Positions 34,752 to 46,250 of a stretch of 64,000 nt of DNA are shown here, in pieces. Under the pieces are notes generated by a model, which made no database searches, was not told the DNA's origin, and saw only the letters and a program-made list of their open reading frames with translations. Position numbers and translations under genes: made by a program. Numbering within the stretch: the first letter of the stretch is position 1; every line of letters starts with the position of its first letter. The DNA is taken from NCBI GenBank assembly GCA_030998225.1, contig JAPYXD010000715.1:5894501-5958500 (forward strand), given 5' to 3'. This DNA is from Diplolepis rosae. Taxonomy: Eukaryota > Arthropoda > Insecta > Hymenoptera > Diplolepididae.

Positions 34752-34886
34752 TCAATTCTCTTCCTCCTCCTCTTCTTCTTCCTGTTCGTCCTCTTCTTCC
34801 CCAGTACTCTCAGGCTTCTCCTCTACTTTCTTTGCCCTACCGCGGCCACGTCCAGAAGATGGTGCCGTTCCTTTAGGGGGTCCTTG
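34752..34886 (-). CDS. Terminal exon of an HMGA-like chromatin protein
   Basis: After a clean acceptor (TTACAG at 34887-34892) the minus strand encodes 44 residues to a TGA. GTAPSSGRGRGRAKKVEEKP is followed by an acidic tail of nearly unbroken glutamate. A basic G-R-G-R motif followed by an acidic C-terminus is the ending of HMGA-type AT-hook proteins, which bind the minor groove of AT-rich DNA. It has the cleanest coding signal in the window that is not a transposon, so it may be a genuine host gene exon. I did not find its upstream exons; they may lie beyond 36 kb or outside the window. A serine-rich plus-strand frame over it is its shadow. Confidence 0.45.
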   Translation of the reverse strand, partial: QGPPKGTAPSSGRGRGRAKKVEEKPESTGEEEDEQEEEEEEEEN

Positions 34887-36235
34887 CTGTAATTCAATAA
34901 TACTATTTAATTGATTATTCAATCATCTTGAATAAATCAAGTAAGTATGATCAAAAGTATTTTAGGTAAGGTAATAATAACAATTTGTAACAAATTTTCA
35001 AATGAAATTTTGAGAGTATACTACAATTGAGCATTTCAATGCAGTAACTTACATGGCGCATGAAAACGAATAAAAGTATTATCCTAATGCCTCATTGTAT
35101 GGAAATTTTTTAAATTCAAAAAAGTAATTTTACAAAAAATGTAACATGTAAAGAATAACAAGACAGAAACTTTTCATTTTTTGTCTGATAATAATTTGTA
35201 ATTATAAAAATGAAAAACTGAAAAATACGAAGGAACCCTCAAGCTTAAAACAAATTTTATTGGTAGAATTCCAGTTATATGTGAAAAATGACTGTCAGAA
35301 TTTTCATCAAATCTTTACGTTATGAGACCCCTGAGTCCGAAAAACGGTTTTTACGAAAGTGTCTGCCCGTTGTCTGTGAATACGATAACTCTCGATAAAA
35401 TTATAGGATTGGATTGAAATATGGCACACCTCTAGAGGGCCCAAAAAGAAAGAACGAGTTCGTTAACCAGCCGCATCCGCCCAAAATTGTGAATAAAAAC
35501 ATTTGTTGTCTTTTTGACCATTTTTTTTTTTTTAAATTAAAAATTGCAATATTGGTTTTTGATAGTGCTCATAAATCTCTAATTACCTTGACAAAATTTC
35601 TGGATTAAACAAAAATTAGGTAAGTTTTAGATTGCGCATGCGATCGTATATCCCACATTCGATCGTGTGGTAGGTCGGATCGGTTTTTTTGGTTCGGTAA
35701 AGTATGCAATTGAATGTTGGATTTATATATCGCACGCGACTCATTCGATGACAATACTCTAATATATGATAAATAAAAATGATCAAAATGATGTGAGAAA
35801 AACTGGATCTTTTCTATACAAATTTTACGTGAGGTAAATGTGGGGGTTATCGTTAATGTACCGGTTATCGGCAGGTTACGCAGTCTTTTCGTATAATTAA
35901 GCTGTTGAGTTCTTCGCTGTAACACAAAATAAATATTTATCAATATTTAGTTACCAATTGGTAGTAAAGTAAGTTTATTGTATATAAAAGAACATTTAAT
36001 GAGATTAGTCAGGATTAATCATCGAAAGTTTATAAATGATTAAAATACCGCTTTAAAAACTCGAAGTCTGTGGAAGAAAAAAAAGAGAGCATAATATATA
36101 TTACTAATTGTAAGTTTAAAAATATCCCCGTGTGAGATATGTCCTCTTCTTTATTATTCACTAATATTCTCTTAGGAGTTTTACTAGGTCAAGACTTTAA
36201 CCAAAAAGTTCAATATCTGACTAAAGTTCCTACTA
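34887..36235. other. Probable intron/intergenic, nothing recognised
   Basis: AT-rich sequence. The 112-residue minus frame at 35605-35943 has no recognisable motif. Confidence 0.4.
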
Positions 36236-36239
36236 TTAA

Positions 36240-36431
36240 CCCTTTCATTGTAACCTGGGTCTATTAGACCCAGGCTAAAATTTGTAATGCGTCTACTAAA
36301 GAAACTGTTTTTCATGACTTCATTCAGTTATTGTTATTTATGTAGTAAAAAAATTAAAAAACCTTACATTTCGAATAGTAATCAAAAAGTAGAAACTTCA
36401 AGCATTGTATATGAATTTAACAGCAAAAGGG
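36240..36431. mobile_element. 192-bp piggyBac-like MITE
   Basis: Ends CCCTTT and AAAGGG are flanked by TTAA (36236-36239 and 36432-36435). A perfect palindrome CCTGGGTCTATTAGACCCAG(G) lies just inside the left end. Confidence 0.7.
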
Positions 36432-36519
36432 TTAATAAAATTTTTTATTAAATAGTTCTCTCTGAATTCGTATTTTCTTCAGTTAATCTTAAAAATAATA
36501 CAAGTAGTCCTTTTTATTA

Positions 36520-37186
36520 ACACATCGTTCAATAAGTCCCGGGACTAACTAAGAAAACAACATTTGTTTTGCAAAATTCATTTTTATTCATCAATATAAT
36601 CACCTTCAAGTGCGATACAATCATTCCAACGCTTTTCTAACTTTTCAATACCATGCTTGTAAAATGATTTATCCTTGGCCTCAAAATAAGCTTCAGTTTC
36701 AGCGATTACTTCGTCATTTGAGCCAAATCTTTTTCCCTGGAGACTTTTTTTGAGATCAGCAAAGAGCCAGTAGTCGCTGGGGGCTAGATCCGGAGTATAT
36801 GGTGGGTGGCCTAATTCAGACAATTTTGCCATCGTAGACGCACTTCCACTTGATATGTTCACCATCTTAGCAATCTCACGGACTTTCAGTTTGCGGTCGT
36901 CCATCACGATTTTCAAAACTTGCTTAATATTTTCCGGAGTTACTGCTTCATTTGGCTTACCCGAGCGTTCCGCATCATTTGTATCAGTGCGACCGCGTTT
37001 TGTCCATTTTGTACACAAATGCAAAAGTAGCGTCACTTTCACCACAGTAGCTTTGCTGTTTATGGTGTGATTGACGTGAAAGTCAGACACGTGTCATTTA
37101 AAGGTTAGTTCTTTTGAAAAACGAAGTGGATTTGATATTACTAACGCTATCTGTCGGATAGTCCCGGGACTTATTGAACGATGTGT
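36520..37186 (-). mobile_element. Internally deleted mariner with perfect 28-bp ends
   Basis: Both ends carry ACACATCGTTCAATAAGTCC followed by CGGGACTA, inverted, flanked by TA (36518-36519 and 37187-37188). A 168-codon frame (37090-36584) joins an N-terminal helix-turn-helix part (RRGRTDTNDAERSGKPNE-like region, then KVREIAKMVNISSGSAST) directly to the C-terminal YTPDLAPSDYWLFADLKKSL. The whole catalytic core with the first two aspartates is deleted in frame. Intact ends mean it could be moved by a full-length relative. Confidence 0.9.
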
Positions 37187-40100
37187 TATTCTTTAACGCT
37201 ATTGCTGACCACTAATATACGAAAGTGCCGAACACTCTAACCAATATTTTGCTTGATGGCTGTCAATATTTTTGTCCTTATACTGTGGTTAGGAGCCCAT
37301 ATTTGCCGCGTAGATATGGAGTCTGCGGCAAGATTATTAGACAATTGATTACTGGCATCAGCATTTATGGTCAGTTCCAGTGTCAAGTCAACTGGCGATC
37401 TAGCAAAATTTACCTTTGTGCGTCTTATTCCAAAGGCGCCTCGTCGAAATTCAGTAACCAAATGTAAATTTTCTTGCTTTAATCTGATATAATTACTCAA
37501 GTATATTACAGACCACCTCGCATAATTAGGCTGGTTTAATGCAAAAAATAGATCAGTCATTTTGAAAATAGAATCCAAGTAAAGTTCGAAGTTACTTGTC
37601 TGGATGCTTCTCAAAACTTGTAAAAATAAATTGATAAACTCACAATATTGATAGTAATATTGTGCAGTTTTCCATGTTCATCCATTAAAATCTTTTTGCA
37701 GTAGTCTTTATAATCGTTTACAATGAGGCTCAATAAATCGGACAATTCAATCCTCTCGTTGACATCTGAAACATTTTCAGTGGATAGAGAATCACTAACA
37801 TTTTGTACAAGATCATCCAACACCTCGGGTGAAATTTCAGTTGTTGATAAGTAATGCTCGAAGTGTAATATTTGTAGCACAGCGGAAGTCAGTGGATTTA
37901 GTCGCTTACAACGATTAAAATGTTTACTATCTAAAAAGCTGTTCATTGAGCCACCTACCAAAACTTCTGTCTGAACTAGCGCTTCAACTAAACCATTAGA
38001 GTCAATGAATTTGCCGATAGCTTTAAATAATGCTATTTCCATATGGAATTCCCCTAAATCGACGAAAATATTATCAAATTTAGGCTTGTCACTTTCCTGA
38101 ATTTGCATAGCCATTTTAGCTATCGCCAAATCATATGTGACTATAATCATTTCGTTTTGACATTTCTGAGCTATTTCTTTAGCCATGAGAAGTATTTCAT
38201 TAACAACAGTATATGACGTTGGAGAATTATTTATCGGTGCCAAATAGTCTATTTTTTTAATTTCGCTCTGATCTGTTAAAATCATGCAATTGAAGCCAAA
38301 CCACATGGGAATTGAATTATTTCTCGACAAAGATATAATCCACAGTAAATCTTTGTTAATTGCTATTTCGGTGGCGCCTTTGCATACGTCTATTGCATCG
38401 TGGAAAGAATCAATCAAGAGCATCTGCATATCTGTTGCCGGCTGTGGGTAATACGGTCTCATTTCTCGTGTAATTTCGTTAAATCGTCGTCGTTTCCGTG
38501 AAGGTGGTTGGTACCCTTCTCTGCTGTCATCAAATGGGAAAGTTGAAGATGTTGAAGCTGCAGTATTACTAGAATCCTCATTTTCCGCTGCTGGAAGTTG
38601 GTAGATAATTCCTACAGTATCGTGCATCGTATCTTTTCCTGATGTTGTATCAACGAATCGATCAAAATTCGACCGTTCGTTATGTCGATACCAGGTGGTA
38701 TTATCTGATCACCTTCGACTGCTGTATAAGTCATCTCTGTCTCCAACTCTTCAGCTAAGTTGTATCGGATCGTATGCCTATATTTGTTTAGCATTGTGAG
38801 GACTTGTCGCGAATTTGTTAAAGACTTTACAGCTAATCTAAGGGTTAAATTTTTTGCAGGCTTACATCTGCCTTTTGTAATTACATAAATAATATCACTG
38901 CACAATGATCATACTTTGAGTTTTATTTCTTCAATTTTATCATAAGCATCAGGTCCACCTATGAGATTGAGAACGAAATCAAAAAATTTATCGGGGATCT
39001 CACATTTCCCGTCAAAAATATTATCAGTTGTCAAATGACTCGGCAGTGGATTGCATTTTATAGTTTTGACGCAGTATCTTAAATCAAAAGCTACATCTTC
39101 AAATTTACTTTCATCCTTTATTTCCAGCAAGCTTGTATTTCTTGCCATCACATTTAAGTCGATGGCTGTGTTATAAACAATTTTTCTGCAACTTAGTTCA
39201 GTAGTTGCTGTAATTTTCAGTCGACCTCCGAAATTTTTCAAGATTTTTTTTTCTAAATATCCAGGTCAGTTATTACTAATGTCTTTGGATGTAATTTTTC
39301 CTTTTCCGAATTCAAGTAACAGAGCTCTGTATCTGTGTACTAATTGCTGGAAAAATAGAACTTTATAATTTTTAATTATTTCTACATCAATAAAATCTTC
39401 CAGAACGTGGTAAGCAAATAGATGTATTTTTCTATCTTCATGCCAATCTGATTTTTTATGTTCTTGACTGTGCCATTTTTTGGTTTTTCGGTAATTAGTG
39501 CAACAAACCTTATGATAGGCAATTGTTTCACTCTGAAGTTTATTGAGCATCACTGAACCATTAGAATTTTCCGCATTTGTTTTTATATCTTTTGAGGAAT
39601 TGCTAGTCTTAGGTAGTACAAGGCTATATACTTGTTTACCACTTTTTTTCTGCTTATGACCGCAAAACAGACATACTGTATTTTTTTGTCCAGTTGATGA
39701 TGTCGGTTGAAACGATTCGGCAGATGACTTCAAAGTATGCGACGATTCGATGTTTTTTTCTCTTAATGAGTCAATAGATTTTGCAGTGCGAGGAATCGCT
39801 AATAATGAAGCTAATTCCTCGTCAATCGAATCAATCACAGTCGATGTCAATAACGGCGTCTAAAACAAAGAATTAAACGAAAAATAGGATAAAAATTATA
39901 CAAATATGACATAAAGAAAAGCTGGTAAAGCTTCACAAAATTTAACAAAATAAAATGAAAAGTTATTAGTAGAACTTGTATTATAAAATATATCAATACA
40001 ACAAATAACTAAATTAATAAAGATTTTACAACACCTCGTTAAAATCTGTAATTACTGGATCTTTTGTATCAGCACAAATTTGACTCTCAACATCTTTCGT

Positions 40101-40613
40101 ACTTGAATGACCATTAGCTTCCAAGTAGCTAGGATAATCATCTGCTGTAGATGTACTTGGAGTCGCCTAGACACTTGATTCAATGTAATAATTACGAGAT
40201 TGAAATGTAATATTCTTGTAAATAAATAATACTGTTAATATACTTACAAAATCGTCTGACGTGGAATTTTCATTTTTTCCATTATTTGAATTAGAAGAGA
40301 GTTCTTGTTCCTGCAATTTAAAAACAGTAAATCATTAGATATAAAACATGTATACAATAAGGAAGAAAAACTTTTTTCTTACTACCCTAGTCGAAAGTAC
40401 GTGGTTTCGGCACCAATTTCACGGCAGAAAGTCTAACTTTCATGCATTGGTCAAGCTATATGCGTGCCCTCTATAATAGCGGGAGTAAAAACGTAAATAA
40501 CCTCAAGCGTCAAAATTTGTCCGCTCTCTGCTAATGTTTATTAGTGGCAATGAGTGAATATTATTTAGAATGTAATAGTAGTGACTGAAGTGTAACAAAA
40601 ATAAAAATAAAAA

Positions 40614-40799
40614 ATGAATGAGATATCATCTGATGAATCGACAGATGAAGAAGAAATTAATAAAAACTTTGAAACTGAAGCTCAATTAATAGTAGAAACT
40701 GACACCTTACCCGAAAAGTCCGTTGATAGATACATGCTAGTCTATGATAATTACCAAAGATGGAAACAAGGAAGTAGAAATCTAAACCTTAATTCATAG
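40614..40799 (+). pseudogene. N-terminal fragment of a tyrosine-recombinase-like (Crypton-type) protein
   Basis: MNEISSDESTDEEEINKN, then LPEKSVDRYMLVYDNYQRWK. The acidic opening followed by L-P-x-K-S-x-x-R-Y-x-x-x-Y-x-x-W-K is how many insect Crypton-like integrase proteins begin, the second part being the start of the core DNA-binding fold. The frame ends after 61 codons and a hairpin follows at once; no catalytic domain is present. Confidence 0.45.
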
Positions 40800-40808
40800 A
40801 TGTATTTT

Positions 40809-40871
40809 ATGCCTGCCCCCTCGACCAGCAGCACTCGCTCCGCTCGTGCCGCAAATGTCGGGGCAGGCATC
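40809..40871. repeat. Hairpin with GCTCCGC tip
   Basis: Arms ATGCCTGCCCC and GGGGCAGGCAT with an inner GCACTCGC/GCTCGTGC stem. On the complementary strand the tip reads GCGGAGC. Confidence 0.65.
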
Positions 40872-40926
40872 AATATATTCCAATGGACACATGCAATTGT
40901 TTTCGTACTTTCGACCGGGTAGCAAG

Positions 40927-41065
40927 AAAAATAGTATACACTACATGGGCAGAAAGTTGAGATTCCTGCATTGCGCGCCATAATGCCCGAGGCGAAGCCG
41001 AGGGCATCATGGCACGCAGTTCAGGACTCTCAACTTTCTGCCCTTGTTATGTAATATACTATTTT
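40927..41065. repeat. Long hairpin with GGCGAAGCC tip
   Basis: Outer arms AAAATAGTATACACTACATG and its near-complement at 41046-41065, a middle stem GGGCAGAAAGTTGAGA/TCTCAACTTTCTGCCC with small mismatches, and a tip CCCGAGGCGAAGCCGAGGG. The half-site with CAGAAAGTT-GA-TTCCTG also occurs near 40420 and at 50720, so the sequence family is dispersed. Confidence 0.75.
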
Positions 41066-41660
41066 AAATAAAGTTTTAATATTTATACACCAAATTTTAA
41101 TGAGTGTGAATTTTTCTGACCGACAAGAAAAAATTAAACACGAATATCACCTTTAAAAATTAAGTTGCTAACAAAATGAATCCCAAAACATAAGTCACTA
41201 AAATATTAGAAAAAAAGTAAATGTAAAAAATATTTTTTGGAAAGTCATACTCATATTTTTTTGCGTCGGTAAAAATCCCGTGAGAAATTTGTTAGCAACT
41301 TTTTTTTTCCTTGCTATCCGTGTTTAACCTTATATCATTATTTTATTTTAGATTTTTTTATATTAATTCAATTAATTTTTGTCGAACGACAAAATAAAAG
41401 TTATTATATTTTGTACTTACTTCTATATTTTTAACAAATGTTAAGTATGCTTCACGGTATTTTTCCCTTAATGCAGTTACTTTTTGATAGCATGTTCTAT
41501 GGTAACTTAAATTATCCGGAGACTCTTTGGTTAAAAGAACATTACCATACACAAATGCTTTTTCTTTACGAAACAGTATTTCCAAATAACAATTCTTGAA
41601 ATTTTGCTCGTCAAAATCAATAATTTTTTATTTTTCACCACATAAAAAACACTTTTTCAT

Positions 41661-42281
41661 TTTTGTTTATTGTGAAGTTTCAAAACAATACACTAATAAA
41701 TGTTAGACGCAGTAGAGCACGTAGAAAAACATAAAAAATATATATTGAAAATGTGATCGGCTTCAAAATAATTTTCGGTGGAAGAATATATTTATCTTTA
41801 TCTATTACATAGAGAGCTGAACACGCGCCTTTCTATTTTCCGGCAAGCGTCTCATGCGCAGCTGCTATCGTGCATCCTTCTCTGCCGCACATAGTAATAT
41901 ATATAATTCTCTCTGTCACGCCTTACTTTAAAATAAAATTATTGAAATTTTACATTGTGTCAATCACTAGCCTTGATCCGATTTTAAAAGTCAATCATAT
42001 ACTATTGGATTCGCAATAAAAATATCTACATTTACATATTTAATTTTTTATGAAAAATAATGAGGGTAAATTACTATATCAGTTTACCTTTTTACACCTA
42101 GTTGACACGTACTCTTCATTGAAAAAAGGTAGTCAAACATATTGGGGCATTTTCTATACATTTCTTTCTTTCGGTTGAGACTAAAGTTATAAAGGAAAAG
42201 AAAGATTACAACCGGGAAAAAAATTTTATTAAATAATTTTTAATTAAAAATAGCCCTGAATAGATATAGGCTGTCAATCAC
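41661..42281. other. Spacer, nothing recognised
   Basis: AT-rich sequence upstream of the FARSPVDLTLE-family gene. It may hold that gene's promoter, but no element could be assigned. Confidence 0.4.
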
Positions 42282-42503
42282 ATGGCGTTTTATTTATCTA
42301 CAAATCTTATTATTAAACCGGATCTTAGACTGCTAGTCCCTAACCAGGCCCGTTATCGTTTAGGCCCAGACAGACGCGAAACCTGCTGGAAGTGCGGTGA
42401 AAAGGGTCACATGCGCAGAGCACAACGGCCAGCCCAAGTGTTTCACATTTACCGACAAGGGCAGCAAGGACATAACTATAATTACAAATTTCAAGAATCC
42501 TGA
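42282..42503 (+). pseudogene. Retroelement gag zinc-knuckle fragment
   Basis: A 73-codon frame contains CWKCGEKGHMRR, the first three ligands of a CCHC knuckle; the last cysteine is replaced (R-R-A-Q-R). Such knuckles end Gag proteins of LTR retrotransposons. No other retroelement part adjoins it. Confidence 0.45.
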
Positions 42504-43299
42504 ACAATTCATATTAAAATATATTGAAACAGAGCTATACTGCATGCATGCGTCGATATGTATTTAATAGAGTATGCGTAGTAGGTATAAGTTGCGCGTT
42601 CACTTTATATGTATATGGAGCAAAATTCGTCAAGTGTACCCGCCTAAAAACTTGTTGTCTCCGATTTCCTTGAAAGTCCGCGAAATTATTGTCCTAGTGA
42701 ACCTCTTTTAATTCCTCTAAGAGAACGTCTCTAGTACGATAGGTTGTCAGTATACAGAGGCTCGAATTTTCAACCTTTTACCGAGCACGCTGATACTCAA
42801 TTAACGATAACTTCTACAAAAGTTATCCAAATTAATTTTTGTATGGAGGTATTGAAAACGTTTTTTCATCAGCTTTACGCTGAAAGCAATGTTTTTAGAT
42901 AAAAAAAATTATTTGAACATCATTTTTTAATTTTAAACATATTTTTGAGTTTTTCTCCAAGTGCGGTCGTTAATTTTCTTTCCAAAATTATGTTTAAAAC
43001 AAAAGCTTGACTTTTTCCCTTTAAAATGAGCTATGGTCGGAAGTGGAGCGAAAGAAATTGGTGGAGATATATAACACTTCTTGCGCGCGGTTTCTGCGTC
43101 GCAGTGCAGCTAGGCGCCACGATCACGACGTACCGTCCATTGGGAACTTATTTAATTGTACTTTGTATAATTTGTTCGTAAAACTGTTACTTTTGTCTGG
43201 TACGAAATTAAAAATAAAAATTAATTTGTAATTCGGGGTGATTTTTAGTGTGAGTCCCCTCGCCTCTCACATCGAAAATTGAGTCAAATAATTTGCTTA
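42504..43299. other. Spacer, nothing recognised
   Basis: No convincing ORF or element. A slightly GC-richer patch at 43070-43150 (GCGCGCGGTTTCTGCGTCGC) has no assigned role. Confidence 0.4.
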
Positions 43300-44296
43300 T
43301 TACAGTGTATGTGCACTTCTCTTTCTTCTTTGCCTCATGGTTTTTTTCGGTAAAACATCACATTCTACTGATGACGAATATTTTCTTAACATGAGAGTTA
43401 ATTCAGCAGAGGAAACGAAAGAGTGATATTTTTGTGTACCAGGCACTGTGTTTGCTGATGCAAATCTACTCTTAAGTTCTTGAGCTGTGATGGTGTGATT
43501 TTCTTTGGGACTAAAGAATACTAAAGTTTCAACTAAATTTTTCTTTGCCCATTGATACAAGGCATCAGCAGTCAAAATCGGATCTTTAGATGACGCTTGT
43601 AGGCTAGCACGCGCTGCGAGTCTTTTTAAATTTCCCCCAATAGCATCACAAGGGCCTTTTCCGTGCGCCGTTGCATGGAAATGCCACTCGGCTGGAATAC
43701 CAAAATCCATTTCATGGTGAAGCAAATTGATGAATTGATGAAGTTATGTTTATTTTTAAAGTTCTGGGCGGCTCCATCTGTAAAATAAATCATTTTTCTG
43801 GGTTGAAAATTCTCTTTCAAATAGTGTGTAATAATTTTTTGAAATTCGTACACAGCAATTGTGTCATGAGTCAAACAGTCTAATAACATAGCAAGACTGC
43901 GGTGCTTTAGAATGTTGTGCTCTTTATAATAAATTACCACTGTAAAAACGGTAGCTTGATCATTGTGCCAATGAAATGACTGAGCTGCATTCTGGACTAC
44001 AAAGGCATAGTTTTCAGCGAAATCACAAAGGATAAGAAATTCTCCTTCTTTCAGTGTGTCCTTAAGGTTTTTGAAGAAATACGACTGTTGTTTGGCTGTA
44101 AAAGAGTGAGGTTTAAGCTTAAGCAAGCGTTCGCAAATCTGTTCAGCAACATCTTCTGCGTCTGTTATTTCCGTGCGTAACGTACTTCTGTCAGTTTGTT
44201 GCCAAGTCTGGAATTCTACTCTGTTAATACACTGGTCTGCGAGAACTGATGTTATAAAGTCCTCAAGTGCGCTTGTACCATCAACATCAACCACCC
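43300..44296 (-). pseudogene. DDE-like transposon protein, frameshifted
   Basis: The minus strand encodes LCDFAENYAFVVQNAAQSFH, KMIYFTDGAAQNFKNKHNFI and EWHFHATAHGKGPCDAIGG, a set of motifs repeated in many insect genomes. The spaced acidic residues (D of CDFAE, D of FTDGAAQ, D of GPCDAIG) look like a DDE-type catalytic triad; that assignment is inference. The frame breaks near 43735, where the 8-bp word CATCAATT is present twice in tandem. The N-terminus is cut at 44296, exactly where a mariner fragment starts. Confidence 0.6.
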
Positions 44297-44594
44297 TCCA
44301 TATTTGTCTGATCTATCACCATGTGACTATTTTCTATTTCCAAAACTGAAAACCAAGATGAAAGGAGCATTTTATGATGATATCCCAGCCATTCAAGCAG
44401 CCGTAACTGAGGTGCTGAAGAACATTCATATAAATGACATAAAAAAATCTATGCATGCGCTGGTTGATCGTTCCAAACGTTGTATTGAGTCTAATGGAAC
44501 CTATTTTGAATAAATAATAACTTTCAAAGATAATATAATGTGTATCTTATTCTATATCCAAAAAGTTCGGTTATTTTTGGGACACACTGTGTAT
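44297..44594 (+). pseudogene. Mariner transposase C-terminal fragment
   Basis: LSPCDYFLFPKLKTKMKGAF through DRSKRCIESNGTYFE to a TAA at 44513, followed by a mariner-type end (CGGTTATTTTTGGGACACAC). Only the part after the third catalytic position survives. It abuts the truncated DDE-like gene. Confidence 0.8.
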
Positions 44595-45540
44595 ACGTTC
44601 TGTTATACACAGGATGTATAAAAAGTATAAAATTCTTCGGATAACTTGGTTATTGAAAAAAATCTTTTCAGGATCAAGTGTTATGTCATGCAAAGGTCAT
44701 TTTTTGAGGTCAATTTTATGTTGATGAAAACAAGATCAGTAATCATGTAATGAAGGCAAGATCATTTTTTATTCCAGCCGATGTGAAATGAGCGATTTAT
44801 CCAACTAATGAAAGCAACATCGTTCGATAATTCTAGCTGGTCCGGGCGACGATGGCAAAGTCATGTGATCATTGCTACAACTGATGAAGCAAAAAAAATT
44901 AATTATCCTGCGGATGAAAGCAATATCATTCAAGCGACCAAGCTAGTCAAAGCTAGAAAGATTAGCGCTTTATGTGAAGAGACCATGTAAAGTGATGCCA
45001 GCTGTGGATAAAAGCCAGTCTAAAAGAAGTTCAAATTGGTAGACATCAAATTCCTGACAATAAGTTATCAGATGATAAAAATATGAAAAAGTATCCATTA
45101 ATAGATTCCTTGTTTCATCTTCTATCCGTTACTTCAAATCATTTAGATTCTGAAATTTGTGCAACAGACTTGGTCTTTCAATTATCCCCAAAGGAAGTAG
45201 TAAAAAAGTGTCAAATGTGGTGAACGAGGTGTATACTTGATTTCACTTCATATCCATCTGTGCAGAAATACTATCTTCAAATAATTACGAATACGTCTAG
45301 TATAGCAGGGGAAGCTCAAATCAAGTTTTTAGGAGTCCACAAATTCACTTAAAAAAATTACCTAAAATTTCCAAGAATTATCTATTCACCCAAGGAAGGC
45401 TTATTTTCCATATTCGTGTGGAATAAAAACTAAGTATCATTTAAAAATAGCTATTTTACCTGTTTACCTACTATTTTCTCAACTATTTAATGGATAAATA
45501 AGTAGACAGATAAGTGGCCTTTCCGGTGTTGTAATGATGT
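44595..45540. other. Spacer, nothing firmly recognised
   Basis: Contains a word repeated twice (GATGAAAGCAA-ATC-TTC at about 44810 and 44918) and a 60-codon frame without motif. No element could be assigned. Confidence 0.35.
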
Positions 45541-45550
45541 TTTAATTAGT

Positions 45551-45589
45551 TTGTCGACGTTTCGACCAAGAACTTGGTCCTTTTCAAGA
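45551..45589 (-). ncRNA. Hammerhead-like motif, possible Penelope remnant
   Basis: On the minus strand CTTGAAAAGGACCAAGTTCT then TGGTCGAAACGTCGAC has a perfect GACCAA/TTGGTC stem followed by GAAAC. The upstream core (CTTGAAAAG) departs from CTGATGAG, so activity is unlikely. The arrangement is typical of degenerate Penelope-type terminal repeats. Confidence 0.25.
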
Positions 45590-45689
45590 TTACAAAGAAT
45601 AAAAATACATAAATAGCGAAGAGTGTAAAAATATTTCGTAAAATGACAAAGAGGTTATTTATACAGGGTGGGCGATCTAACATTTGGAA

Positions 45690-46250
45690 TTTGAATCGGC
45701 TATAAAAAAAACTTATGGATATTTTTTCAAAAGAATGGTTTTTATTAGAAAGATTGAACCTTTCCATTTAAGAATGGAACACAACATCATTCAAATGACT
45801 GCCACGGCTGGCCTTACAGACTGTTTGGTGCGGATTTTGGTATGGTGGCATCATTGGGCCATTTAGTTTCAACAGGACGGGGCCACTTGCCACACAGCCA
45901 ACGTAACAGTCAATCTTTTGCGCACCGTTTTCTAAAATCGAATAACCAGACGAAATTCTGATGTCAATTGGCCACCTCGGAGCTGTGATTTGACCCCGTT
46001 GGACTATTTTTGTGGGGAGCCATTAAGGATAAGTATTACGCTAACCATCCAGAGACGATTGAGTCCTTAAAACACGAAATTGAAGTTGCGATACATGGGA
46101 TTGAAGCCCAAACAATCGAAAGTGTACTGAAAACTTGGCTTGATCGAATGGAGTACTGTAACGCCAACCGTGGCAGTCATTTGAATGATGTTGTGTTCCA
46201 TTCTTAAATGGAAAGGTTCAATCTTTCTAATAAAACTATTCTTTTTTGTT
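45690..46250 (+). mobile_element. Rearranged mariner remnant with long inverted ends
   Basis: The right part (45870-46207) encodes the transposase C-terminus: FQQDGATCHT-type residues, then PLDYFLWGAIKDKYY and ESLKHEIEVAIHGIEAQ to the stop at 46205-46207. The last ~75 bp of this gene, including the stop region (TTCTTAAATGGAAAGGTTC), are also present in inverted orientation at 45735-45805, immediately before a stump of the central domain (WCGFWYGGIIGPF). The result is a short unit with ~75-bp inverted ends made from the gene's own 3' end. A CAGGGTGGGCGAT terminus lies at about 45664. Confidence 0.7.

Larger units (their letters stand above)
40382..40922 (+). mobile_element. Small element with 20-bp TIRs
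   Basis: CTACCCTAGTCGAAAGTACG at the left is matched by the complement of CGTACTTTCGACCGGGTAG at the right. It sits in the first intron of the FARSPVDLTLE-family gene and contains a recombinase-like N-terminal frame and a hairpin. A second hairpin abuts its right end at 40927. Target duplication not resolved. Confidence 0.55.
37237..41660 (-). pseudogene. Multi-exon gene of a widespread repetitive insect family (FARSPVDLTLE proteins)
   Basis: Four exons join in phase 0: 41660-41421 (MKKCFLCGE, later YHRTCYQKV), 40310-40248, 40166-40035, and 39859 onward (CLFCGHKQKK, then AYHKVCCTNYRK). Two C-x2-C/H-x3-C pairs suggest zinc binding. Later parts read LHNITINI and EFRRGAFGIRRTKVNFARSP then VDLTLELTINADA, the hallmark of a family found in many copies in insects and cnidarians but without a named function. 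Damage: in-frame stops at codon 11 of exon 1, at 39266-39268 and near 38906, and a frameshift near 38650. All splice sites survive, so decay followed insertion of a spliced gene. A TIR element lies in the first intron and a mariner borders the 3' end. Confidence 0.7.

Noticed and set aside
34708..34914. Serine-rich plus-strand ORF
   Set aside because: It is the antisense of the glutamate-rich exon on the minus strand.
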